DNA of 6,816 nt. Origin: an uncultured Clostridia bacterium (lineage in GTDB: Bacteria; Bacillota; Clostridia; TANB77; CAG-508). Below are positions 1-5,347 of the stretch, piece by piece. Position 1 is the first letter of the stretch, and every line of letters begins with the position of its first letter. The stretch lies in NCBI GenBank assembly GCA_934179885.1, contig CAKPQY010000040.1, forward strand, positions 1 through 6,816, in the 5' to 3' direction. A program made the position numbers and the translations under genes. The notes beneath the pieces were generated by a model that searched no databases, had not been told where the DNA came from, and worked only from the letters and a program-made list of their open reading frames with translations.

Positions 1-233
1 TCAATTCCATTTCCTGTATCTATTGACTGATTATTTCCAAATATACCTAGTTTACTTTTTTTAACTTCTTTATCTTCAAAATAACAAGATTTTAATTTTC
101 CTTCTTTATTAGTTGTAGATATAATCAATATTCTATTATTATATTCAATAGCCATATGTGTCGCAATTGCAACAAGAGACATTGTTTTTCCTGTCTCCTC
201 TTCTATGTTGTTAACAAATGTTATTACTGACAT
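1..233 (-). CDS. MinD/ParA/CpaE-like P-loop protein, partial (N-terminal 77 aa; 3' end beyond window)
   Basis: Reading starts at the ATG at 233-231 and stays open to position 1, so only the N-terminal half-domain is visible. It begins MSVITFVNN and continues with EEETGKTMSLVAIATHMA (residues 11-28), then a beta strand RILIIST (34-40). This is the layout of the deviant Walker A ATPases (ParA/MinD/CpaE). The usual KGGxGKTT has become EEETGKTM: the second half (GKT) is kept, but the first lysine and the glycines are lost. The gene starts 2 nt after the stop of the upstream gene. Its Shine-Dalgarno (AAAAAGGAG, near 241-249) lies inside that gene's last codons, so the two are probably translationally coupled. 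Context next to a CpaB-like gene suggests a TadZ/CpaE-type localisation factor for a pilus or secretion machine. That role is inferred; the P-loop fold is moderately secure. Confidence 0.75.
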   Translation of the reverse strand, partial: MSVITFVNNIEEETGKTMSLVAIATHMAIEYNNRILIISTTNKEGKLKSCYFEDKEVKKSKLGIFGNNQSIDTGNGI

Positions 234-235
234 TG

Positions 236-928
236 TTATGCTCCTTTTTCTATCATTTTTATAATTTTTCGTACTTGTGAATCATTTTTTTGATGTAATA
301 TTTGTTGTACTATAAAGCCCAAATCATCTTTATATTGTATGCTTAATTTTTTAAATTTTATTTTTTGTAATCTTTGATTTTCTGCTATGACAATCAAATA
401 TCCATTTTCTATTGGAAAATATATTCTTTCTTCTTCCCAAGTAATTTCGCATTCTGATGCAAGAAAATTCAAGTAATCATCTTCTTCTTTTAACATTTCT
501 TTTGAAAACAATATTTTTGTCAAATTTAGTTTATTTTTTAGAGCTTTTAAAATTTCTATTCCTTTTTTTAAAGAATAAATATCAAATGATGTGACAAAAT
601 AATTTTTATCTGCTTTATCCAGTTGGAAACTTTCTATTTTTTCTACTGTATCACTATCAATGAGTAGAATGTCATATGCCAAATCCCCTGTAGTTCCCGC
701 ATATTTTTTTATTTCTTCCATACTGTTAAATCCTATTGCTACATCTATATCTTCAAAAGAAGTTATATATGATACCGTAGGATTTATAGCTGGTACTATA
801 TATTTAGTTTTTTGATTTATTGTTGAATCTATTACTAACACTTTATTATTCATAGCTGTCAATATTTTAGCTATATTTAATAACATGTCTGTCTTGTCGT
901 AAGCACCTATAAATCCTATTTTTTTCAT
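236..928 (-). CDS. Divergent ParA/MinD/CpaE-like protein lacking a canonical Walker A
   Basis: A 230-aa soluble protein. The N-terminus follows the ParA/MinD pattern: MKKIGFIGAYDKTDMLLNIAKIL. Here the P-loop slot reads IGAYDKTD instead of KGGxGKTT, so only a lone KT remains. It is followed by the A'-like strand KVLVIDST (29-36) and a Walker B-like strand YDILLIDSD (85-93). Nucleotide binding is therefore doubtful even though the fold seems kept; atypical Walker A motifs are known in TadZ/CpaE proteins. The start ATG has a good Shine-Dalgarno (GGGAG, 936-940) seven bases upstream. It lies 20 nt after the CpaB-like gene and 2 nt before a second P-loop gene, so all three form one operon. The function is inferred as polar localisation or regulation of a Tad-like machine; it could instead be a pseudo-ATPase partner of the next gene. 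Confidence 0.72.
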   Translation of the reverse strand: MKKIGFIGAYDKTDMLLNIAKILTAMNNKVLVIDSTINQKTKYIVPAINPTVSYITSFEDIDVAIGFNSMEEIKKYAGTTGDLAYDILLIDSDTVEKIESFQLDKADKNYFVTSFDIYSLKKGIEILKALKNKLNLTKILFSKEMLKEEDDYLNFLASECEITWEEERIYFPIENGYLIVIAENQRLQKIKFKKLSIQYKDDLGFIVQQILHQKNDSQVRKIIKMIEKGA

Positions 929-948
929 ATATATTCTCCCTTCAGTTT

Positions 949-2037
949 TTAGTATTTTCCACCCAAAGATTCTAGATATTCTCTTCTGTTTTCTTTAGTT
1001 GTTGTAATACTTTCTTCAACTTTTGTTTTTAAATTTTCTTTTCCTTCTTCTCCATTACTATTAATTAAAGAATTTATATTTCCATTTCTTACTCTTTCAT
1101 AATTTTCAAAATATCTCTTAATTAAAGTTTGTTTTGATTCCTCTATTATGTTTGGATTTTTTTCTATTAATTGCATAACTTCATTTGAAGGCACATATGT
1201 AGGTGTTGCTGCATCCTGTATTCCTGCTTCGGTATATGTTGTTACATATAGTTTTGAGCCTAATGTTCTGCATGCATCAACTATTGCATTATTCATTGTT
1301 ATAATTTCGTCTTCTGTCAATTTTAGCCAAATAGTATCTTCTGAATCTACTCCATTAATTTGTGGTATTTCAACTTGTTTTTTAGAAGCAACTATGTAAT
1401 CTTGTCCTGATGGTAATGCTAACCTTACATCAATATATTCTCCTGTTTCTAATTGAGTTGGTAATACTAACATATTATATTCTTGTTTTCTTAAATCATC
1501 CGTTGTTTTTTCATTTGATTTAGAAATCATATCTATTGTTATAATAGAATTTTTATTCATATTTACTTTAGCTATTATAGGATCTTCTGAAAGTTCTATA
1601 TATTCTTTATTTCCATTTTTTTCTATATAATAACTTCCTGTTCCATCTTCTGTTTTTATTTCATATTTTGTCCCATTTTTATATAAATATAATGTTGCTA
1701 TATTATTTTTATATTCTGTTATTACTTCATTTCCTTCTTTATCAGATAATGCATAGTTTGATAATATTGACATATCTCCTATAGCATTACTTGGTACTAA
1801 AGTTCTGTTTGTAATTTGTTGAACTAGCATATCTGTTGTTATCACTTGTCCAGATATTACATCTTGTGATAATACCCATACTCTAACACTATTTGCTTGT
1901 TCTTCAGCCTCTTTCTCTTTATAATTTTTTAATTGAAGTATTAAAAGTGCTATTACTATTCCTGCTATCACTAATGTACATAATACTCCTAATAAAAATG
2001 AATTTCTTGCTTTTCTTTGCATTGGATTTGTTGCCAT
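949..2037 (-). CDS. Membrane-anchored SAF-domain protein, CpaB/RcpC-like (Flp/Tad pilus assembly)
   Basis: A 362-aa protein with a short basic cytoplasmic N-terminus and one transmembrane helix (about residues 14-36), followed by an extracytoplasmic region. The SAF-like segment VRVWVLSQDVISGQVITTDM (51-70) matches the 'A.dI..G..It.dml' pattern of CpaB. A second SAF half (about 153-172, IIAKVNMNKNSIITIDMI) and an RcpC-like stretch (about 187-225, LPTQLETGEYIDVRLALP) follow. Between the halves is an extra segment of about 50 residues with two similar strands, YLYKNGTKYEI and YYIEKNGNKEYI, unusual for CpaB. The C-terminus is charged and probably helical. CpaB proteins in Tad systems link the assembly machinery; Gram-positive versions lack a secretin partner. 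The start is fixed by AAAAGGAGG at about 2046-2054. It is first in its operon, with a promoter at 2071-2099, and is followed by two CpaE/MinD-like genes. Confidence 0.75.
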   Translation of the reverse strand: MATNPMQRKARNSFLLGVLCTLVIAGIVIALLILQLKNYKEKEAEEQANSVRVWVLSQDVISGQVITTDMLVQQITNRTLVPSNAIGDMSILSNYALSDKEGNEVITEYKNNIATLYLYKNGTKYEIKTEDGTGSYYIEKNGNKEYIELSEDPIIAKVNMNKNSIITIDMISKSNEKTTDDLRKQEYNMLVLPTQLETGEYIDVRLALPSGQDYIVASKKQVEIPQINGVDSEDTIWLKLTEDEIITMNNAIVDACRTLGSKLYVTTYTEAGIQDAATPTYVPSNEVMQLIEKNPNIIEESKQTLIKRYFENYERVRNGNINSLINSNGEEGKENLKTKVEESITTTKENRREYLESLGGKY

Positions 2038-2070
2038 TACAAATTCCTCCTTTTATATATCTCTTACTAC

Positions 2071-2099
2071 ATTTTACATCAAATTATTATTGAAATCAA
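2071..2099 (-). promoter_or_regulatory. Sigma-A-type promoter of the CpaB-like operon
   Basis: On the minus strand TTGATT (2099-2094) is followed by a 17-nt spacer and TAAAAT (2076-2071), close to the TTGACA-17-TATAAT consensus. The predicted start, near 2064, leaves a short leader containing the AGGAGG ribosome binding site before the ATG at 2037. This makes the SAF-domain gene the first gene of the leftward operon. Confidence 0.6.
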
Positions 2100-2112
2100 C
2101 AAAATGCCATCG

Positions 2113-2152
2113 TGTAATAAAAAGTTAATATAATTGTAATACAAATGTAATA
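2113..2152. repeat. Three TGTAATA heptamers with helical spacing
   Basis: TGTAATA occurs at 2113-2119, 2135-2141 and 2146-2152, so the start-to-start distances are 22 and 11 bp, about two and one helical turns. All have the same orientation and lie just upstream of the -35 box of the CpaB-operon promoter (2094-2099), where an activator or response regulator often binds. The same stretch is also the 3' flank of the HAD pseudogene. The site function is inferred; AT-rich background makes chance repeats possible. Confidence 0.35.
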
Positions 2153-2159
2153 TTTTATA

Positions 2160-3111
2160 TCAACAATATTTTTCAATTGCTTTTTTTACACCTTCATTAT
2201 CATTATTTTCTGTAATATAATCTGCAATTTCTCTTACCACAGGTGTACTTTGTCCCATTGCTATTCCAAGACCTGCGTTTTCTATCATTTTCTTATCATT
2301 TATATTATCTCCGAATTGCAATTACATTTTCTTTATTTATATTTAACTTTTCAATTAAATATTGTATTGCATTCCATTTATCAACATCTTTTAAAGAAAT
2401 TTCAGTATAATAATATTCTATATCAACTTCTTCTGTCCCTTGTTTTATCGTTTTTCTAGACATATGTCCAACATCTAAAACATCAATATTAGGTATTTCT
2501 CTTAGTTTCCTTATTATTGAATTAAATATAGATTTACTTTCATCACATATTGTAACTTTTAAAAATTTTTCGTTTTGTGAATTTTTTATATATTCCTTCA
2601 TATTTTCTACAATTGTTATATTCGTTTTATTTTTTTCTTCTTTTTTTAAATTTTCTTTATAATAGTATAAAACATTATATTCTAATTTTTTTGCTAGTAT
2701 TGTTTCTTCAGTATATATATTATAGGAAATACTATTATTCTCACAAATTTCTATTATTTCTAAAATTTTTTGTTTGTCTAAATATTTTTCGTATATAATT
2801 TCATCTTTTTTGATATCATAAATTAAAGAGCCATTTCCTGCTATGAAGTAATTTTCTGAACCAATTTCTTCTGCTATTGTTTTTATTGAATCTATTGGCC
2901 TTCCTGATGCTATTATTACATCTGTTCCATTTTTTATTGTTTCTTTTATTACTTTTTTTGTATTTTCAGTTACCATTCCATATTTATTTAACAGCGTTCC
3001 GTCTAAATCAACTGCTATAATGTCCCATTGGGGACGGTTCTTTTTGGGACATTTTTGTCCTTTTTGTACCACATCTTCCATTTTAGTTAAAATCCTTTCT
3101 TTTTTATACAT
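2160..3111 (-). pseudogene. Cof-type HAD-superfamily hydrolase, frameshifted at motif IV
   Basis: The family dephosphorylates sugar phosphates, flavin precursors and similar small phosphoesters in the cytoplasm. Motif I is VDLDGTLLN (nucleophile D35, acid D37), motif II is ASGRP (S69), and the motif III lysine is probably K245 (DVDKWNAI). The uninterrupted frame ends at 2305 with VIAIRR and a stop. Removing one base (the extra G on the plus strand near 2313) restores IGDNINDKKMIENAGLGIAM and a normal Cof C-terminus ending IEKYC, with a stop at 2160-2162. The intact product would be about 316 aa. Its N-terminus is about 25 residues longer than the family norm, because a 37-nt palindromic repeat encodes residues 20-31. 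M1 or M11 (3079-3081, with an AAAGGA upstream) could be the start. It is either a true pseudogene or a sequencing error; the coding signal on both sides of the lesion is well preserved. Confidence 0.85.
3019..3055 (-). repeat. 37-nt palindromic REP/MITE-like element, copy A (inside HAD gene)
   Basis: Read on the minus strand this is base-for-base identical to 6520-6556 on the plus strand. The ends AATGTCCCA and TGGGACATT form a 9-bp stem around a loop containing AAAAGAACCGTCCCCA. In the HAD frame it encodes KCPKKNRPQWDI with no stop, directly before the conserved IAVDLDGT. An extra upstream GGACA can pair with TGTCC at the element edge. A mobile or REP-like origin is inferred from the copy number and palindromic ends; no transposase is in the window. 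Confidence 0.8.
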
Positions 3112-3143
3112 TTTTTATAATCTTCAATTTTATTTCCTAAATT

Positions 3144-3172
3144 TTTATATCATAAATATTATTTTTTTTCAA
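3144..3172 (-). promoter_or_regulatory. Sigma-A-type promoter of the HAD gene
   Basis: On the minus strand TTGAAA (3172-3167) is followed by a 17-nt spacer and TATAAA (3149-3144), with a TGA directly before the -10 that fits an extended -10 (TGnTATAAA). It lies about 33 nt upstream of the HAD start at 3111, so the damaged gene probably still has an intact promoter. The ribosome binding site before M1 is weak (GAAGA), which leaves the start codon open. Confidence 0.55.
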
Positions 3173-3204
3173 TTTTTCGGCAATAATTTTTTGTAAAAAT
3201 TTCC

Positions 3205-3234
3205 TGTTTATTATTTCTAAATTTGCAAATGATA
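3205..3234 (+). promoter_or_regulatory. Possible sigma-G (forespore) promoter of the SASP gene
   Basis: TGTTTA (3205-3210), a 17-nt spacer and AATGATA (3228-3234) partly match the sigma-G pattern TGMATA-17-CATNNTA (TG..TA and AT..TA kept). The position, about 60 nt before the SASP start, is suitable. Forespore control by sigma-G is the rule for alpha/beta SASP genes, but the match is imperfect. A repeated GCAAATG (3225-3231 and 3247-3253) lies in the same leader. Confidence 0.35.
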
Positions 3235-3294
3235 GTATTAGAAAAAGCAAATGTTTTTTTCTAGAAATGTATATTTGCAGGAGGTGAATTTATT

Positions 3295-3492
3295 ATGGCA
3301 AACAGTTCAAATAAAAAATTAGTTCCAGAAGCTATGACAGCTTTAGACAAATTCAAATATGAAGTTGCTAGTGAAGTTGGTGTTAATTTAAAAGATGGAT
3401 ACAACGGAGATATTTCTGCTAGAGATGCTGGTAGAATAGGTGGTAACATGGTTAAAAAAATGATACAACAAGTTGAAAACTCTATGAAATAA
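3295..3492 (+). CDS. Alpha/beta-type small acid-soluble spore protein (SASP)
   Basis: A 65-aa protein, the usual size for the family. It coats DNA in the dormant spore, shifting it toward an A-like form and protecting it from UV and heat, and is degraded at germination by the GPR protease. Both family signatures are present: KYEVASEVGV (21-30), which holds the expected GPR site (probably after E23), and GDISARDAGRIGGNMVKKMI (38-57), the DNA-contacting helix region. A near-perfect Shine-Dalgarno AGGAGGTGA (3279-3287) lies seven bases before the ATG and fixes the start. It is the only plus-strand gene here, standing alone between the divergent HAD gene and the convergent hpf. Its presence marks the organism as a spore former. 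Confidence 0.96.
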   Translation: MANSSNKKLVPEAMTALDKFKYEVASEVGVNLKDGYNGDISARDAGRIGGNMVKKMIQQVENSMK

Positions 3493-3605
3493 ACTAGTCA
3501 TTTTTTGATATACTGACAGAATTTTATTCTTAATGATTGAAGGTAGAAAGTTAAATTTTGTTTTTTTATACTTTTAAAAATATACTATTAGTATGTATTT
3601 AAAAT

Positions 3606-3636
3606 AAAAAGGCAGGATTTGATTTCCTGCCTTTTT
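3606..3636. terminator. Bidirectional intrinsic terminator between SASP and hpf
   Basis: AAAAAGGCAGGA (3606-3617), a 7-nt loop (3618-3624) and TCCTGCCTTTTT (3625-3636) form a perfect 12-bp stem. The GC-rich core is GGCAGG, flanked by A- and T-tracts, so it ends in a T-run on both strands. It serves the SASP gene (stop at 3492) from the left and hpf (stop at 3653) from the right. Confidence 0.88.
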
Positions 3637-3652
3637 TATATAAAATCATAAT

Positions 3653-4180
3653 TTATGCTTCTGGTTCTACTAAGCCATAATTTCTTCCATCTTTTAATTT
3701 ATGTATAACATTTACTTTTCCTGTTTCAACATTAATAAAAGCTAAGAAATTGTGTGTTGGATGAGCTTGTAATTCCAAAACTGCATCTTCAGGAGTAATT
3801 GGTTTTATTTCATAATAAGATGTTTTTATTATTTCATTTGATATTTCTGCAATTTTGTCTTTTTCAACTTCCATTGTTTTAATGCTTGCATCTTTCATCA
3901 TTTTTTCTTTTTTAGTTTTTGCTTTTCTTATTTGTCCTTCTAATATGTCTATATCTTTATCAATAGATGCATACATATCCTTGTCTTCTGTTACAGCTCT
4001 GAATTTTTCTCCATTTGCTAATACACAAATTTCGGCTGTTTGTACATTTTTTTCTGTTTTTAAAGTAACGTCTGCTTCGGCATCTTCAAAATATTTATCG
4101 ATTCTATCTAGCTTTCTTTCTACATAGTCGTTTATTGCTTCTGTTATCTTTAGTTCTTTTCCTATAATTTTTACTTTCAT
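3653..4180 (-). CDS. hpf: Ribosome hibernation promoting factor, long form (HPF/YfiA family)
   Basis: A 175-aa protein, the length of long-form HPF. This factor binds the 30S decoding region and dimerises 70S ribosomes into inactive 100S particles in stationary phase. The S30AE/RaiA domain spans about 1-100 (MKVKIIGKELKITEAINDYVERKL is typical). A charged linker follows, and then the C-terminal dimerisation domain at about 120-175, with EIKPITPEDAVLELQ, HNFLAFIN and KDGRNYGLVEPEA. The Shine-Dalgarno AAGGGAG (about 4190-4196) lies some nine bases before the ATG. It follows recO with a gap of about 92 nt that holds its own promoter (4219-4247), and it ends at the bidirectional terminator. Separate transcription would suit a stationary-phase role, though read-through from recO is also possible. 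Confidence 0.95.
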   Translation of the reverse strand: MKVKIIGKELKITEAINDYVERKLDRIDKYFEDAEADVTLKTEKNVQTAEICVLANGEKFRAVTEDKDMYASIDKDIDILEGQIRKAKTKKEKMMKDASIKTMEVEKDKIAEISNEIIKTSYYEIKPITPEDAVLELQAHPTHNFLAFINVETGKVNVIHKLKDGRNYGLVEPEA

Positions 4181-4218
4181 AAAAATCGCTCCCTTCTTTT
4201 TTACTTTTGCCTAACTTA

Positions 4219-4247
4219 ATTATATATTTTATTATTATTTTTTGCAA
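4219..4247 (-). promoter_or_regulatory. Sigma-A-type promoter of hpf
   Basis: On the minus strand TTGCAA (4247-4242), a 17-nt spacer and a perfect TATAAT (4224-4219) form a good vegetative promoter. The predicted start, near 4212, gives a leader of about 30 nt before the ATG at 4180. No sigma-B or sigma-H type signal was recognised. Confidence 0.65.
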
Positions 4248-4272
4248 GTACTTTTTTAAAAAAAGAGGGGCT

Positions 4273-5001
4273 TTAAAATAGTTCTTCTAATTTATATTCT
4301 TTTTCTAATTTCTCATTAAAATAAATTTTGGTTATTAGTTCAAATTCTTTCAAGCTTCCATCTTTTAAACTAAAGGAAAACAATTTTTTAGGAGGCGCAG
4401 AAATAGTATACAAAATTGCACTTTTTGTGCTTTCACTCATATCTAATGCTGATTTGTCTTGTCTACCGCAAGCTTCACATTTAAAGCCATTATCTTTTAT
4501 ACTAAATTTGTTCAAATTATTTTCTTCTTTACAACTTGTACATTTCAAAACTCTTGGTGTAAATCCTAAAATGCATAAAAGTCTAAGTTTAAATACTCCT
4601 AATACAAAATCTTTATCCTTGTCCGTTTCTGATATTGTATATAATGTATTTAAAAATAATTGTAAAATTTTGTAACAATTCTCATTTTCTTCTGTTACAT
4701 CTTGTATTATTTTGTTTATATGTATTGCATATTTTAATTTATCTAAGTCTGTTCTTAAATTATAAAAGATTTCTATAGTCTCACATGAGTTTATATGATA
4801 TGTATTAGTTCCTTTATACATTAGATATTCGCCAAAACAGAATAATTGTGTGCCGGCTAAAAGAGCACTTTGTGGCCTACGTGCTCCCTTAGCAACACAT
4901 GATATTTTTCCATAGTTTGGTGTTAATATTGTAAGCATTTTATCATAGTCACCCATATTATTTTCTGCAATCACTATCCCATTTAATTTTATATTTGCCA
5001 T
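4273..5001 (-). CDS. recO: DNA repair/recombination mediator RecO
   Basis: A 242-aa protein, normal for RecO. It anneals single strands and, with RecR, loads RecA onto SSB-coated DNA in the RecFOR pathway. The OB-fold N-terminus is at about 1-80; NGIVIAENNMGDYDKMLTILTPNYGKI and CVAKGARRPQSAL are typical of the family. A helical region follows with a zinc-ribbon made by CTSC (C154, C157) and CEAC (C175, C178). The ATG at 5001 is supported by this full-length N-terminus, and an in-frame TAA lies six codons upstream. No Shine-Dalgarno sits at the normal distance: the nearest (AAAAGGAG, 5039-5046) is about 37 nt upstream, with a small hairpin between. It lies downstream of yqzL, the conserved Firmicutes order. 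Confidence 0.95.
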   Translation of the reverse strand: MANIKLNGIVIAENNMGDYDKMLTILTPNYGKISCVAKGARRPQSALLAGTQLFCFGEYLMYKGTNTYHINSCETIEIFYNLRTDLDKLKYAIHINKIIQDVTEENENCYKILQLFLNTLYTISETDKDKDFVLGVFKLRLLCILGFTPRVLKCTSCKEENNLNKFSIKDNGFKCEACGRQDKSALDMSESTKSAILYTISAPPKKLFSFSLKDGSLKEFELITKIYFNEKLEKEYKLEELF

Positions 5002-5004
5002 TTT

Positions 5005-5046
5005 GTTAGTATGTGTTAGTTTTTATTACTAACGTTTTCTCCTTTT
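5005..5046 (-). promoter_or_regulatory. recO leader: remote Shine-Dalgarno with competing hairpin arms
   Basis: On the minus strand the leader reads AAAAGGAG (5046-5039), AAAAC, GTTAGT (5033-5028), a 7-nt spacer, ACTAAC (5020-5015), then a second ACTAAC (5010-5005) and the recO ATG. GTTAGT can pair with either ACTAAC copy, giving two mutually exclusive 6-bp stems between the Shine-Dalgarno and the start codon. No ATG, GTG or TTG follows the Shine-Dalgarno at the usual distance. Folding the hairpin would shorten the effective distance. A control role is speculative. Confidence 0.4.
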
Positions 5047-5086
5047 ATTATTTTTTATTCATAATTTTCATTTATTATAAAAATTA

Positions 5087-5248
5087 TTATCTTTCATTAT
5101 CAATATTCTGAATATTTATATTAGTATTTTTTTGTATATCTTGTATTTCTTCAATTCCTTTTTCTAAATTTTCTATCTCCTTATACTCCAAAAAAGTATT
5201 TATATCTCCTGTATTTTTAAATGCATCCCATGCCATTTTTTTAATCAT
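5087..5248 (-). CDS. yqzL: YqzL-family small protein
   Basis: A 53-aa reading frame (56 aa if the ATG at 5257 is used), easily missed because of its size. It begins MIKKMAWDAFKNTGDINTFL and continues EYKEIENLEKGIEEIQ. This matches the YqzL pattern W..F..TG.i.tyL.fKe.e, a short conserved protein of unknown function in Firmicutes usually encoded between era and recO, exactly as here. The downstream ATG is preferred because GGGAG (5258-5262) lies nine bases before it, whereas the same GGGAG abuts the ATG at 5257. The tail after residue 35 is Asn/Ile/Gln-rich and poorly conserved, ending NIDNER. It is probably co-transcribed with recO, 85 nt downstream. Confidence 0.85.
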   Translation of the reverse strand: MIKKMAWDAFKNTGDINTFLEYKEIENLEKGIEEIQDIQKNTNINIQNIDNER

Positions 5249-5300
5249 CTGCTTCATCTCCCATTCTTAAAGTTTTACCTTTAATTTATCATTTGCATTT

Positions 5301-5327
5301 TTTATAATTTTATACATTTTGTGTCAA
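5301..5327 (-). promoter_or_regulatory. Candidate promoter for yqzL-recO overlapping the era 3' hairpin
   Basis: On the minus strand a perfect TTGACA (5327-5322) is followed either by TATAAA after 15 nt (5306-5301) or by TAAAAA after 17 nt (5304-5299). The -35 box lies in the descending arm of the hairpin that follows era, so termination of era and initiation of yqzL-recO may share the same bases. The spacing is not ideal in either version. Confidence 0.4.
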
Positions 5328-5347
5328 AAAAGGGCGTCCCTTTTGAC
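5323..5347 (-). terminator. Terminator-like hairpin directly after era
   Basis: Immediately after the era TAG (5348-5350) the minus strand reads GTCAAAAGGG, a loop ACG, then CCCTTTTTTGAC. This gives a short stem with a GGG/CCC core and A/T flanks, with two unpaired T. The run of T after CCC resembles an intrinsic terminator, but the GC core is only 3 bp. It could instead be a small palindromic repeat; leaky termination is likely. Confidence 0.4.

Noticed and set aside
3261..3449. 62-codon open frame antisense to the SASP gene.
   Set aside because: It is fully antisense to a clear SASP gene with a strong ribosome binding site, and has no ribosome binding site or family resemblance of its own.
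3493..3605. Short spacer after SASP searched for a small RNA or small gene.
   Set aside because: No open frame with a ribosome binding site and no stable structure other than the terminator at 3606-3636.
4251..4265. CTTTTTTAAAAAAAG palindrome after recO as a terminator.
   Set aside because: It is an A/T-only stem without loop or GC core; the neighbouring GCCCCTC has no complementary arm, so no terminator is supported and recO-hpf read-through remains possible.
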